Shown here in pieces: positions 34,875-43,910 of a DNA stretch of 64,000 bases. Each line of letters starts with the position of its first letter. The stretch's first letter is position 1. The translations under genes were made by a program, and so were the position numbers. The stretch is from assembly GCF_001263205.1 (NCBI RefSeq), contig NZ_CP012333.1, positions 2,542,001 through 2,606,000 of the forward strand. The letters run 5' to 3'. The notes under the pieces are model-generated. The model saw nothing but the letters and a program-made list of their open reading frames with translations, searched no databases and was not told the DNA's origin. This DNA comes from Labilithrix luteola (GTDB lineage: Bacteria > Myxococcota_A > Polyangia > Polyangiales > Polyangiaceae).

Positions 34875-35585
34875 TCAGTACGCGGGCGGGTGGGTCGCGA
34901 TCCAGTTCAGGCCATCGCGGTCGTAGTGGACGACGTCCGCCGGGGCGCCCCCCGACGAATCCAGAATCTCCATCGTTCGCGTGTCGACGAGGATGTCCCA
35001 AGGCATGACGGTGCCGTCGACGCCGATGGTCGACATGCGTCGCGCGCGGACGTCGATGGCCGTGGGGAGGTTCGACTTGTTGCGCGTCATCCAGCCATCG
35101 ACCTCGTCGAGGCTGGGGCCTCGCCCGCTGGCGGGGCCGTTGACGATCACCTCCAGGTAGACGACGCCCTCGCCCGCCATCGCCTCTTTCACCGACGCGG
35201 TCGCTTCGCACTCCGACGCGCAGATCGAGCACCACGTGGCGGCGCCCTGGATGTGGAGCATCTTGTGCCGCTTCTGTTCGGGGTCGAAGTAGTCGGCGAG
35301 CGAGATGGTCTTGAGCCCGGCCGTGCGATCGCCGTCCGGATAGCCCTGGAACGTGAAGTTCGGGATGCGATCACCGGGCCGGGAGCCTGAGCGGTCGGTC
35401 TTGCCGATGTGGTCCGTCGGGTACGGCACGCCGTCCGGATTCACGTCTCGCCCCGTCACGTCGGGGTCGGGGAAGTCCGCCGGAAGGCCGTCCGACGACG
35501 AGCAACCCCCGCCCGCAGCGACGAGAACCGGCAGGAGAATGGGGATGATGGCAAGCGCAAAGGGCCGAATAGCACCGTTCCTCAC
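34875..35585 (-). CDS. Thioredoxin/TlpA-like redox lipoprotein
   Basis: The 236-residue product has a lipoprotein signal (LVAAGGGC, Cys28), an Asp/Gly/Pro-rich linker and a redoxin domain (about 70-225). The active site reads WCSIC (Cys119 and Cys122) with a third Cys at 126, and VMPWDILVD supplies the usual cis-Pro loop. Such proteins reduce or shuffle disulphides outside the cytoplasm. No DsbD-type partner is nearby. The start is GTG. It is divergent from the FHA gene at 35650 across 64 bp. Confidence 0.85.
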   Translation of the reverse strand: MRNGAIRPFALAIIPILLPVLVAAGGGCSSSDGLPADFPDPDVTGRDVNPDGVPYPTDHIGKTDRSGSRPGDRIPNFTFQGYPDGDRTAGLKTISLADYFDPEQKRHKMLHIQGAATWCSICASECEATASVKEAMAGEGVVYLEVIVNGPASGRGPSLDEVDGWMTRNKSNLPTAIDVRARRMSTIGVDGTVMPWDILVDTRTMEILDSSGGAPADVVHYDRDGLNWIATHPPAY

Positions 35586-35649
35586 GTGGCTAATTTTGCA
35601 CCACCTTGGACCGCGTGCATCAAGTCACTAGGATGGTTCGTCGACGACC

Positions 35650-36336
35650 ATGAAAGGCCCCCGCAGACCTCGCACGTTCCAGTGCCGCGAACAGTTCTGG
35701 GAAACCTTCGAGGAAGCGTCGCACAAGCAAGGCGTTTCGATGGACGACCTGCTCGAAGAAGCGATGGTCGCCTACGCCAAGATGCGCGGACACCTGCAGG
35801 ACGAGCCGGGGCAGCCGCTCCAGCCGAGCCATGCACCACCGAACCGCAAGCCGTACCCGATGCCGCAGGTCTCGCCCATGGGAAGCATGGGCGGCATGGG
35901 TGGCATGAGTGGTGCACCGCTTCCGCCGCCGAGTCGTCGCCTGCCCACGCCTCCGCCCCGTACGGCACCGATGCCGCCCATGGGAATGCCGATGCCGATG
36001 GGCCGCCCCAGTCCTGCACCGATGGCGCCGCCTGCGCAGCGTATGGCGCAGCGTACTCCGCGCCTCGTGCTGACCTACGACGGACAGATGTTCGAGGTCG
36101 ACAAGGAGCGCTTCGTGCTCGGTCGTTCGAAGGCGAGTGCCGATCTTCGCCTCGCGGACGCGAACGTATCGCGTGAGCACGCCGCCATCGAGCGCATCGG
36201 CTCGCAGTACGTCCTCGTCGATCTCGGTTCGACGAACGGCGTGCAAGTGTCCGGCGAACGAATCTCGCGCCACTCTCTCTCGGACGGCGACATCATCGCC
36301 ATCACGACGCACGAGATCCGCTGCTCGTTCCGCTGA
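35650..36336 (+). CDS. FHA-domain protein with ribbon-helix-helix-like N-terminus
   Basis: The 228-residue product has three parts. Residues about 1-50 (FQCREQFWETFEEASHKQGV, SMDDLLEEAMVAYAKM) look like a ribbon-helix-helix DNA-binding motif. Residues 55-135 are a Met/Pro/Gly-rich disordered linker. Residues about 140-228 are an FHA domain with LGRSKASADLRL, VSREHAAI and LGSTNGVQV, which binds phosphothreonine. It could link Ser/Thr kinase signals to DNA or another partner. It is convergent with the lipoprotein gene at 36366. Confidence 0.85.
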   Translation: MKGPRRPRTFQCREQFWETFEEASHKQGVSMDDLLEEAMVAYAKMRGHLQDEPGQPLQPSHAPPNRKPYPMPQVSPMGSMGGMGGMSGAPLPPPSRRLPTPPPRTAPMPPMGMPMPMGRPSPAPMAPPAQRMAQRTPRLVLTYDGQMFEVDKERFVLGRSKASADLRLADANVSREHAAIERIGSQYVLVDLGSTNGVQVSGERISRHSLSDGDIIAITTHEIRCSFR

Positions 36337-36365
36337 GCGCGTGAGAACGGGGCGACGACGCGCGC

Positions 36366-37397
36366 TCAGTGCGGGAGGCAGACCGCGTAGAGATCGGCGT
36401 AGTTCTGGAAGCGCACGCGGAAGGTACCGCCGCCCGCAGGCCGGAACTCCACACCGTTCACGGTGACGTAGTACTCGAGCACCGTCTCGACGTGCGCGCC
36501 GTTGCCGTCCGCGGCGATGCCGAGATCGACGTTCGGGCAGTCGGCGGCCTTCTGGACGGTGAAGTTGCCCGGGATCGGATCGAGCGGGCGCAGCGGGATC
36601 TCGTAGCGCGCGTTGTTGCCGACGCGACGGTCGAACGACACGTAGCTCGTTTGGAACTCGGCGGATGCGGATGCGCGCGAATGCAGCTGGACGTCGAGCT
36701 GCTGCCAGAGATCGGAGTTGTCCCAGTTGGTGACGCCGTCCTTCCAGACCTCGAAGAATACGCTGCGGATCGCCGCCCGCTGGCGAGCCCACGTGTCGTA
36801 GCGAACTTCGCCGTTCTCGGGCTCGTCCATGTCGCTCTCGCAGGCCTTCCCTCCGTCGCACGTCATGCGGGAGACGACCGCGCGGAGGTTGCCGATCCAA
36901 CCCGGATCGCTCGCGGCGGGATTCACCGAGAAGTGGAAGTTGCGGCCGAAATCGGAGTCGTAGGCGTTGCAGCCCCAACGGCTCGTGTTCTGGAACCACA
37001 CTTCGAGATCGCCCGCCGAGTCGAGCGTGAGCACCGGCTTGTCGGTGCCGTGTGAAGGCGACAGGCCGCCCGCCTCGAACGAGCGAATCACGCCGCCCGC
37101 GATGCGGTAGTAGCCGGAGATCGTCCACGCAGGCAGACCGCCCTGCTCCCCGCGGCAGGTGGTGAGCCGGTCGGCGTCGTAGGCGACGCGCGCCGTTTTG
37201 CCGCGCTCGAGCGTTCCCTGCACGCGAACGTCGCCGTTGGCCGAAAACGTGATGGTGCCCGCTTCGCCGAGGGCCGATTCCCCGCTCATCGCCACGACCT
37301 CGTCCTCGGACGAAGTCTCCGCGCAGCCGAACAGCGAAAGCGCGAGAACGCCGGTCACGACTCCCATCCCCTGCCAAAGTCGGCCGTGGTGACTCAT
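36366..37397 (-). CDS. Uncharacterised secreted lipoprotein (DUF6209-like)
   Basis: The 343-residue product starts with a lipoprotein signal (GVLALSLFGC, Cys25). It continues with two similar beta-rich halves: the first holds ARVAYDADRLTTCRGEQGGL and WTISGYYRIAGG, the second VFFEVWKDGVTNWDNSDLWQ and GNFTVQKAADCPNVD. The pattern resembles a family of secreted myxobacterial proteins known as DUF6209; the function is unknown. The frame is open beyond 37397, but the signal peptide fixes the start. It is divergent from the thioesterase gene at 37473. Confidence 0.78.
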   Translation of the reverse strand: MSHHGRLWQGMGVVTGVLALSLFGCAETSSEDEVVAMSGESALGEAGTITFSANGDVRVQGTLERGKTARVAYDADRLTTCRGEQGGLPAWTISGYYRIAGGVIRSFEAGGLSPSHGTDKPVLTLDSAGDLEVWFQNTSRWGCNAYDSDFGRNFHFSVNPAASDPGWIGNLRAVVSRMTCDGGKACESDMDEPENGEVRYDTWARQRAAIRSVFFEVWKDGVTNWDNSDLWQQLDVQLHSRASASAEFQTSYVSFDRRVGNNARYEIPLRPLDPIPGNFTVQKAADCPNVDLGIAADGNGAHVETVLEYYVTVNGVEFRPAGGGTFRVRFQNYADLYAVCLPH

Positions 37398-37472
37398 GGA
37401 TGCGTTACTACCCCGCCCGGCCGCGCTGTCAAGGCAGGGGGACCCGGTTTCAGGACGTGGTAAGCCCGCCGC

Positions 37473-37907
37473 ATGCCCCTCGGGATGCCGTTCCGGTCGA
37501 TTCAGCACGTCTACTTCGACGATCTCGACGCCCTGAACATCCTGCACAACGTCCGGTACTTGCTCTTCAGCGAGCGAGCCCGCGGGGAGTTGTTCAACGC
37601 GCTTGGCTTCCGCTGGGAAGACGACCTCGCGACGAACCCGGACAAGTATCACGTCGTCGCCGAGCACCAGATTCGTTACCTCGCGCCGGTCCGTGGTGAA
37701 GGAGAGCTCACCGTCGAGATCGAACCGGTTCACCTCGGCACGTCGAGCGCGATCCTCTCGGCCAGGGTGAAGTCGATGCATGGCGACGTCGTCCACGCCG
37801 AAGGAACGACGCGCCTCGTGCGCCTCGATCCGACGACCAACAAGCCTTGCTCGTGGAGTGACCGCTTCCGCAACGCGTTCGGTCCTCTCGTCCGGAAGAA
37901 GGCCTGA
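37473..37907 (+). CDS. 4-hydroxybenzoyl-CoA-type acyl-CoA thioesterase
   Basis: The 144-residue product is a single hotdog-fold domain with FDDLDALNILHNVRYLLFSE, where the Asp near residue 19 is the expected catalytic acid of the 4HBT/YbgC class, and YLAPVRGEGELTVEIE. These enzymes cleave acyl-CoA thioesters in the cytoplasm. The chain specificity is unknown. The stop codon is one base before the GTG of the next gene, so the two are co-transcribed. Confidence 0.9.
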   Translation: MPLGMPFRSIQHVYFDDLDALNILHNVRYLLFSERARGELFNALGFRWEDDLATNPDKYHVVAEHQIRYLAPVRGEGELTVEIEPVHLGTSSAILSARVKSMHGDVVHAEGTTRLVRLDPTTNKPCSWSDRFRNAFGPLVRKKA

Positions 37908-37908
37908 C

Positions 37909-39138
37909 GTGCGACGCTCGGCGTTCGTCGTTTCGTTCGTACTGCTCGCGAGCGCTTCGGCGTGCAACGACCGCTCGAATCCCGGCTCAGCGCCCGAGCC
38001 GTCGGCAGCACCGCCCAATGCCTCGGCCGTCACCGCCGCTCTCGGCCTCGACGCCGGGTTCGAATCAACCGATCCTCCGCCGCCCGCGGGCGATCTCAAG
38101 ACGGAGCTCGATCGCTTCGTAAACCTCGATTCGTGCGTGGCCGAGCGCTCGAAGCTCGATCCGCTCGTCGGCGACGCTCTTCGGACGATCGGCTACGACA
38201 CGTTCCTGCGCGATGCGTGCCGGATGCTCGAAGGCGCCAAGGACAAGCGCACCGAGCCCTGCGACAAGATCGACTCGAGCGCGCTCCGCAACAAGTGCCG
38301 GAGCTGGGTCGCGATGCTCGCCCAGACGCCCGAGACGTGCCCGCTTCTCTTCGAGAACGTCCCCGTTCGTGGTCGAAGCTCCACGTGCCTCGCCGTCGCG
38401 GGGAAAGATCCGCGGCTCTGCGCCGGCGAATCCAGCGCCGCCTCTCGCGCCACGTGCGAGGCGCTCAGTAGCCGTGACGAGGCGCGCTGCGATTCGCTGC
38501 TTCCGAGTGATCGGCCCTCCTGCAAGCGAGAGATCACACGCTGGCGCCCCCTCCTCGCCGCACCCCTCGAAGGACTGCCGAAGCTCCCGAACGTGGCCGC
38601 CAAACTGATCTTCCACGGCCAAGACGGCACGCCCGACCCTCCCGCTCCCGAGGTGGATCTTGCGAGCGACTTCGCCCGTGGAGGCGTCGTCGTCACGAAC
38701 CGTGACCGCGCGCGAGTCGAGCTCGGATTGCTCGGTGAGAGCGAGGCACTGCGCTTCGTTCCGAGCCCGAACAAGAAGCCTCGCCTGGGCTTCGCCGTCG
38801 TCTTCGAGCCCGCCGCTCCTGGCTCGAAAGATCCCCCGAAACCCGTGCTCGAGCGACTCGAGCTGGAGGTCCCGGGCGAAGCCACCATTCTTTGCACGGG
38901 CAAAACGTCGTCGTCGCCGTCACCGTGCGAGCTCGAGGTCGCGAACGCCCACGCCGATCGCACGAGGGGCGGAGAGGTCGCTCTCTCCATCCGTGGGAAG
39001 GCCGCCGCCGGCACGCGTGCCTACAAGGTCGACTTCGCGCTCACGACGTTCGTCCGCGACGCAGTCGCCGAATCCGCCGGCCACGGCGCGCGTATCGTGC
39101 CTCCGATTCACCCGGTGCTCGGCCCCGCCCCTCATTGA
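37909..39138 (+). CDS. Cys-rich lipoprotein of unknown function
   Basis: The 409-residue product uses a GTG at 37909 with a good ribosome binding site (GGAAGAAGG) inside the previous gene. A lipoprotein signal ends at Cys19 (LLASASAC). Residues about 60-210 hold many regularly spaced Cys (CRMLEGAKDKRTEPC, CRSWVAMLAQTPETC, CLAVAGKDPRLC), the pattern of a disulphide-stapled helical repeat. The rest is beta-rich without known motifs. It is coupled to the thioesterase gene, but no shared role is obvious. Confidence 0.78.
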   Translation: MRRSAFVVSFVLLASASACNDRSNPGSAPEPSAAPPNASAVTAALGLDAGFESTDPPPPAGDLKTELDRFVNLDSCVAERSKLDPLVGDALRTIGYDTFLRDACRMLEGAKDKRTEPCDKIDSSALRNKCRSWVAMLAQTPETCPLLFENVPVRGRSSTCLAVAGKDPRLCAGESSAASRATCEALSSRDEARCDSLLPSDRPSCKREITRWRPLLAAPLEGLPKLPNVAAKLIFHGQDGTPDPPAPEVDLASDFARGGVVVTNRDRARVELGLLGESEALRFVPSPNKKPRLGFAVVFEPAAPGSKDPPKPVLERLELEVPGEATILCTGKTSSSPSPCELEVANAHADRTRGGEVALSIRGKAAAGTRAYKVDFALTTFVRDAVAESAGHGARIVPPIHPVLGPAPH

Positions 39139-39175
39139 GCGGTGCCGCATTGAGAGCCCCGCGCTGACCAGTGCT

Positions 39176-39291
39176 GACTGAGGCGTGTCGCGCCAAGAGT
39201 GCTGGACTGAGGCGTGTCGCGCCAAGAGTGCTGGACTGAGGCGTGTCGCGCCAAGAGTGCTGGACTGGGGCGTGTCGCGCCAAGAGTGCCG
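39176..39291. repeat. Tandem repeat: four copies of a 29-bp unit
   Basis: The unit starts GACTGAGGCGTGTCGCGCCA and continues with AGAGTGCTG. Copies run 39176-39204, 39205-39233, 39234-39262 and 39263-39291. The first three are identical; the fourth has GACTGGGG and ends in CCG. A partial unit (GTGCTGACT) precedes the array. There are no spacers, so it is a minisatellite and not a CRISPR. It lies between two convergent genes and contains TGTCGCGCCA, with an internal GGCGNNNCGCC-like dyad. Confidence 0.9.
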
Positions 39292-39397
39292 CACCGAGAG
39301 CAGACCGAAGACATCCGCCGTCATTGCGAATGTCACCGCTCAGAGCCGAGATTCGAGGCGAAGGAGAGGCGTCGTCAGACGCCGAAACCAGAAACCG

Positions 39398-40135
39398 TTA
39401 GACGCCGATATAGAGACGGTGGGCGAAGTTGCGCTCGAGGCGCGCGCGCAGGACCTTGTCGGCGGCGAGCTCGATGTCGTACTCGATGCGCTTGAACTCG
39501 AAGCGCTTCTTGTCCGAGTCGAAGACAGTGAAGCTGGCGCGGTTGTCGAAGTCGCGGGGCTGACCGACCGAGCCGACCGACACGATGTACTTCTTGTCGG
39601 GCGCGAGCTCGAAGTCGACGGCGGGCATCTCTTCCACGCTCGTCTTCGTCAGCGCGAACACCTTGCAGAGGTGCGAGTGACCGATGAGCGTGATGTGCCC
39701 GAGCTTGTCCCAGAGGGGGAGGCACTCACGAGCCTGCTCCGGCGCGAAGATGTACTCGAACTCTTCGAGGCGAACCGGCGAGCCGTGGCAAAGCAGGACG
39801 TCCTGCTCTTCCAGCTTGTGCTGGTACGGGAGCGACTTCAGCCACGACATGTTCTCCGGCGAGATCATCGCCGCGTGGACGTCGAGCGCATGGCGCGCGG
39901 CCTCGTAGTAGTACGAGTAGTCCATGCGACCGGAGACGGCCGCGTCGTGGTTGCCGAGGATGGTTACCTTGGCGATCTCGCGAACGAGATCTGCACACTC
40001 GTTGGGCGAGCCACCGTAGCCGACCGTGTCACCAAGGCAGTGGTACACGTCGATGTTCTCTTTCCGATACGCCTCGAGCACTGCCGAGAGGGCTTCGAGG
40101 TTCGCATGGATGTCGCTGAAAACACCGATCCGCAT
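39398..40135 (-). CDS. Calcineurin-like metallophosphoesterase
   Basis: The 245-residue product has the full set of metal ligands: FSDIHAN (Asp8, His10), LGDTVGYG, ILGNHDAA, LLCHGSP and IGHSHL. This is the YfcE-like group, which hydrolyses phosphodiesters or phosphomonoesters in the cytoplasm. The natural substrate is not evident. It is transcribed towards the 29-bp tandem repeat and is divergent from the gene at 40224 across 88 bp. Confidence 0.9.
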   Translation of the reverse strand: MRIGVFSDIHANLEALSAVLEAYRKENIDVYHCLGDTVGYGGSPNECADLVREIAKVTILGNHDAAVSGRMDYSYYYEAARHALDVHAAMISPENMSWLKSLPYQHKLEEQDVLLCHGSPVRLEEFEYIFAPEQARECLPLWDKLGHITLIGHSHLCKVFALTKTSVEEMPAVDFELAPDKKYIVSVGSVGQPRDFDNRASFTVFDSDKKRFEFKRIEYDIELAADKVLRARLERNFAHRLYIGV

Positions 40136-40223
40136 GGACGTACCAGGCTAGGCGGCATCGGCCCGAGACGGAAGGGGTATCCGCCTCCGGTAAGCCAAAA
40201 ACCCTGCTAGAAAGCCCCCGACC

Positions 40224-40922
40224 ATGGCCGAGCCTCCTAAGTCCAACGGCAAGATGAACGGCGTGCAACACGTGAATGGCGTCGCCAAAGGCGACGGAGA
40301 GGCGCACGAGCACGATCACGACGATGACCTCGATGCGCCCGAAGAAGGCGTGATCGAGGCCGTGAACGAGCCTCTTCCGCCTCCCCCTCCCACCATCGCC
40401 GAGCTGTGCGCGGCCGCCATTCGCTTCGTGGCCAGCAAGTACAAGGTGTCGCTCGACGGGGCGCCCGATACCCTGAGCCTCCTCGACCAGTACGTGCGGG
40501 ATGCGCGAACAGCCGTTCAGGAGCGGCCGGAGAGCATCGACCTCGTCGCCCCCGCGATCGGCGCGTACCTCGGGGAGGTGATGCGCCAGGAATTCGGCGG
40601 CGAGTGGTTCGCGGAAGGCTCCTACGAGTCGTACCGCCTCTACTTCACGAACGTCTACCTCGCGTTCAACCCGATCGGCATGGCCCGCGAGGCCCTGTCG
40701 ATGCAGGAAGAAGAGGGTTGGAACGCCCATCTCACGCTGGAACCGGGCGCGCGCGAGCTCATCGCCGAGCGGCTCGAAGCGATGCCCGAGGTCGACGAGG
40801 AGGAGTACTACCTGCCGACCACGCGCTTCGACGTGATCACCGGCGTCGTCCTCACGCTCCGGGCACTCGCCGAGCAGGGCGGCGTCGGCGACATTCGCTT
40901 CACGAAGGAAGACTACGACTGA
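40224..40922 (+). CDS. Uncharacterised acidic cytoplasmic protein
   Basis: The 232-residue product starts with a charged, His/Asp-rich disordered segment (EHDHDDDLDAPEEG) and continues with a compact helical domain: LSLLDQYVRDARTAVQERPE, LVAPAIGAYLGEVMRQEFGG and YEEEYYLPTT-like acidic sequence near the end. No signal peptide or membrane helix is present. I do not recognise the family with confidence. It faces the lipoprotein gene ending at 40929 across 6 bp. Confidence 0.75.
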   Translation: MAEPPKSNGKMNGVQHVNGVAKGDGEAHEHDHDDDLDAPEEGVIEAVNEPLPPPPPTIAELCAAAIRFVASKYKVSLDGAPDTLSLLDQYVRDARTAVQERPESIDLVAPAIGAYLGEVMRQEFGGEWFAEGSYESYRLYFTNVYLAFNPIGMAREALSMQEEEGWNAHLTLEPGARELIAERLEAMPEVDEEEYYLPTTRFDVITGVVLTLRALAEQGGVGDIRFTKEDYD

Positions 40923-40928
40923 GCCGGC

Positions 40929-42203
40929 CTACTTGATCGGCTTGGTGCCGGCGTCCGCCGGGGTTCCGACCTGGATCACCCCGGGGACGACCTGGCCCAT
41001 CGTCGTCTGCGAAGCATCGCCGAGGAACGTTCGCAGCTGGATGTTGTAACGGCCGCGCTGAAGACCGCTGAGGAGCGCGCGAGCACCCGGCGCAACCCAC
41101 GCGGCCGACACGCCGTCGACGAACACGAGACGCAGCTCGTCGGTCGCGTTCTGTACCGACAAGCCTTCGGACACGCCGGCCGGCGGAGGCGGAACGTCGA
41201 CCGGCCCCGTCCGCAATGCCGCAAGCTCGGGGGCGGAGAGCATCGGTTCGACGCCGTTCGCCTCGAGAGGCGAGGCCGCGAACGACGCGTTGGCGGGCGG
41301 GACGAGCAGCCCGGACGACGAGAGATCGTTCTTTTTCAGAACGCCCGTGAGCTCGAAGCCGAGGCTCCCCTGCCCGGTCCACCGGAGCTCGACCCGCATG
41401 GGCACCTCGTCGAGCCCGCAGACTTGCGTGCCAGGCGGTGCGTTCATGAGATCGAGCAGGAAGCGGCAAAGCAGCACGCCGCCGTCTCCGAGCTCGGCGA
41501 GGCGCCCGATTTCCCAGACCGAACGCGCCGCGCGGGTGGTGACTTCGACCTTGCGCGTGCGAATGCCGATGCGTTTTCCGGTTTCGTCCTTCGTGACGAC
41601 TTCGGCGGAGGTGATCGGCGCAACGTCCAAGCGGCGCTCGCCGAGCAGGGCGCGCAACGCTCCGGGCCCGATGGGCCGATAGGCCTGCCCATTGTCCCAG
41701 ACGACCACGTGGCCGTAGCGGTCCGAGCGTGCTCGGAGCTCGGAGTCGGGCGGGAGCACGAACCCGTGGCCGAGAAGCGAGAGGCGCATGCGCGACACGC
41801 CGAGCTCGATGCCCAACCGAAGCTCGGTCTTCTTGCGCGCCGCCTCGATGCCCGCGGTATTGACCTCCGGAGCGCGTGGCGGGCCGACGAGCTCGCCCGG
41901 CCGAAGAAGCGCCGACAGCGTGTAGCCCGTGACGTCGCGGGCGAGCGTGTCGGGAGGCAGCGGAGCATCCCCACGAAGCGGCGTGGGAGGAGGCCCGCCC
42001 TCCGGCGTCACCGGGCTCGCGCTCGTCGACGTGCGAAGCGTGTCGTTCGAAGTGAGCGGCGCAGGCATGGCGCTCGCCTGAGGGCTCGCCGTCGCGTCCG
42101 GGGCCCCTTCCGTGGAGCTCGACGGACGGCACGCGCCGAGGGTCGCGCCGGCGAGGAGAACGCCGCACGCGACCAGGGGGAGAAAGGCCTTCGAGGCCCT
42201 CAC
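40929..42203 (-). CDS. Uncharacterised lipoprotein
   Basis: The 424-residue product has a lipoprotein signal (VLLAGATLGAC, Cys25) and a Pro/Ser/Thr-rich linker. A beta-rich body follows, with repeated hydrophobic strands and DGGVLLCRFLLDLMNAPPGT. Near the C-terminus, SAAWVAPGARALLSGLQRGR resembles a PEGA-like or carboxypeptidase-regulatory-like strand pattern (short beta domain with a conserved Gly-Arg-Tyr). No enzyme motif is seen. Its GTG start overlaps the stop of the HAD hydrolase gene as GTGA. Confidence 0.75.
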   Translation of the reverse strand: MRASKAFLPLVACGVLLAGATLGACRPSSSTEGAPDATASPQASAMPAPLTSNDTLRTSTSASPVTPEGGPPPTPLRGDAPLPPDTLARDVTGYTLSALLRPGELVGPPRAPEVNTAGIEAARKKTELRLGIELGVSRMRLSLLGHGFVLPPDSELRARSDRYGHVVVWDNGQAYRPIGPGALRALLGERRLDVAPITSAEVVTKDETGKRIGIRTRKVEVTTRAARSVWEIGRLAELGDGGVLLCRFLLDLMNAPPGTQVCGLDEVPMRVELRWTGQGSLGFELTGVLKKNDLSSSGLLVPPANASFAASPLEANGVEPMLSAPELAALRTGPVDVPPPPAGVSEGLSVQNATDELRLVFVDGVSAAWVAPGARALLSGLQRGRYNIQLRTFLGDASQTTMGQVVPGVIQVGTPADAGTKPIK

Positions 42204-42949
42204 TTCATGCGGAAGTCGCCAACGATGTGAACACGCTTGTCGAGCGGCGGAGCGCCCGGCAAGTGCTGCGTGTCCACGAAGACGACGTCCGCCTCCGGAC
42301 AGATTTCGACGAACGCGTTGCAGTTACCCGGCTCGTTGTCGAACGCGGCGACGACGTGACCGACGCGACGAAGGCGCGGACCTTCTTCGCGCTTGAATGC
42401 CTCGTCGGGGATCTTCGCGTCCGGCTTGCAGACGAGCTCGGTGCCCACGACACCGATCGGGAAGCCGAGATCACGCAGGCTCTGGAACGAACCGAGGCCC
42501 ATGAGCGGGAGATCGCGGCCCGTGAAGTACACGAGGACGGCGCCAGCGTCGTAGCAAGCGCGCGCGAAATCCACGGCACCGGCGATCGCGACGTCATGCT
42601 TCAAGTAGTGATCCGAGAAGAAGCGCTCACGCCAATACAGCTCGGCGCGCGTGATGATCTCGGGATGCTCGAGGCCCAGGCGCTGGAGCGAATCGACGAG
42701 GAGATAAGCCAGCTCGTCGGCGCGGGTCGCTGCGAGCGTCTCGGCCGCGGTATGCGACTCGCGCGCAAGCTCGCCCGCGAGCTCCTGGAGAATGGCCGCG
42801 GTACGCGGACGGTTGTCCATGAGCGTGCCGTCGAGATCGAAGACGACGACCGGAGCGGGCTCTCCCGTCACGGCCTTGCAGCGCGCGACGATACGGGAAT
42901 ACAGCGCGTGCTGCTCGCTGGCGGGAAGACGATTGAAAGCAGTTGCCAT
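42200..42949 (-). CDS. HAD-superfamily hydrolase
   Basis: The 249-residue product shows HAD motif I as VVVFDLDGTLMDN (two Asp), motif II as LVYFTGRD and a motif IV-like AFDNEPGNC. A helical cap region lies at about 60-130. HAD proteins are mostly phosphatases; the substrate is unknown. It overlaps the downstream lipoprotein gene by four bases (GTGA), so both are made together. It lies 114 bp downstream of the citrate-synthase-like gene ending at 43064 on the same strand. Confidence 0.88.
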   Translation of the reverse strand: MATAFNRLPASEQHALYSRIVARCKAVTGEPAPVVVFDLDGTLMDNRPRTAAILQELAGELARESHTAAETLAATRADELAYLLVDSLQRLGLEHPEIITRAELYWRERFFSDHYLKHDVAIAGAVDFARACYDAGAVLVYFTGRDLPLMGLGSFQSLRDLGFPIGVVGTELVCKPDAKIPDEAFKREEGPRLRRVGHVVAAFDNEPGNCNAFVEICPEADVVFVDTQHLPGAPPLDKRVHIVGDFRMK

Positions 42950-43063
42950 GCGTGAAGGGAGCAGGACGTAGCATAGCGAGGCCCTGCATGAAAGCCGGGC
43001 CCCCCCAAACGAGACTCACTCGAGCCGTAACTTACCGAGACTTACCGCCCGGTCTGGAGCGCG

Positions 43064-43876
43064 TCAGACGCCCGATCCAGTGCCCTTGCCGCTCGCTTCG
43101 GCTGCGAGCGCGCGTGGGCTCTTGCGCGGTGCGGCACCGGCATAGCGCATTGCCTCATCGGGCAATTGCCTGAGGACCGCGGATTTCTGCGCCGCGCCTT
43201 CGACCGCGTTCGAGAGGAACGTCGGCTGCAGAAGCGTCACGGCCATGGCTGACGCCTCCTGCTCGTTGAATCCAAGGTCGAGACAGACCGCAGCTGTCCC
43301 GCCAATGATGTTCGCTTCTACGCCACGCTTTTCCTTCACGATGCGCCAGAACCGCTCGGCAAGCGTCCAGTACTTACCGGGCGCTCGCCCGCGTCTCTCG
43401 AGAACGGCCCGAAGCGCGTCGAGCCGCTCGTCGGTCTCGCGGAACGGAACCCCGAACCCGACGAGGCGCTTTCGCGAAACCACGAAATCCGCGATCGAGG
43501 CATCGGTCTCGCCGTGCTGCTCGACGTGCTTGGCGAGATCCGTCAGGACCCTCGTGGCTTCGTTGGCCACACGCCCTCCGACGATGTCGCTATCGAGCGC
43601 AACGACGCCGCTGACGAACGCCGGCATCGTGCGGCCGAGCGAGGCCACCACGCGCGTCAGTTTGATGGGCCACACGCGCGGCTCGGTCACGTGCGCGGTG
43701 ACGGCCAGATCGTCGAGCAGCTGCTCGTCGTCGCGTGAGAGACGCCGGCCGGAGATCGCGAAGGCGATGAGCCCCAAGTACGACGTGTGCCCGAGCAGAT
43801 CGCGGAAGACCCGCAGGCCGAAATGCTCGTAGTCGCCGTGGATGGCGCGCCCGACGTGAGTTCGAATCTCGTCCAC
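43064..43876 (-). CDS. Citrate-synthase-like protein B, catalytic His absent
   Basis: The 270-residue product has a good ribosome binding site (AGGAG, 5 bases before GTG). It matches the citrate synthase fold over its whole length: an LLGHTSYLGLIAFAISGR helix pair, then DSDIVGGRVANEA where active synthases have GPLHGGAN, then GFGVPFRETDERLDAL where they have GFGHPVYK.DPRA, and NIIGGTAAVCLDLGFNEQE. Both positions that normally hold catalytic His are replaced (Ile/Val at about 97-99 and Val143). It is either a non-catalytic partner or uses different chemistry. It is the last gene of the histidine kinase-ThDP enzyme operon, 34 bp after protein A. Confidence 0.75.
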   Translation of the reverse strand: MDEIRTHVGRAIHGDYEHFGLRVFRDLLGHTSYLGLIAFAISGRRLSRDDEQLLDDLAVTAHVTEPRVWPIKLTRVVASLGRTMPAFVSGVVALDSDIVGGRVANEATRVLTDLAKHVEQHGETDASIADFVVSRKRLVGFGVPFRETDERLDALRAVLERRGRAPGKYWTLAERFWRIVKEKRGVEANIIGGTAAVCLDLGFNEQEASAMAVTLLQPTFLSNAVEGAAQKSAVLRQLPDEAMRYAGAAPRKSPRALAAEASGKGTGSGV

Positions 43877-43910
43877 GTTCGCTCCTAAAATACCCGCTCG
43901 GCGACTCTCT

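Noticed and set aside
39176..39291. The 29-bp repeats as a CRISPR array
   Set aside because: Units are directly adjacent with no spacers and no cas genes are nearby.
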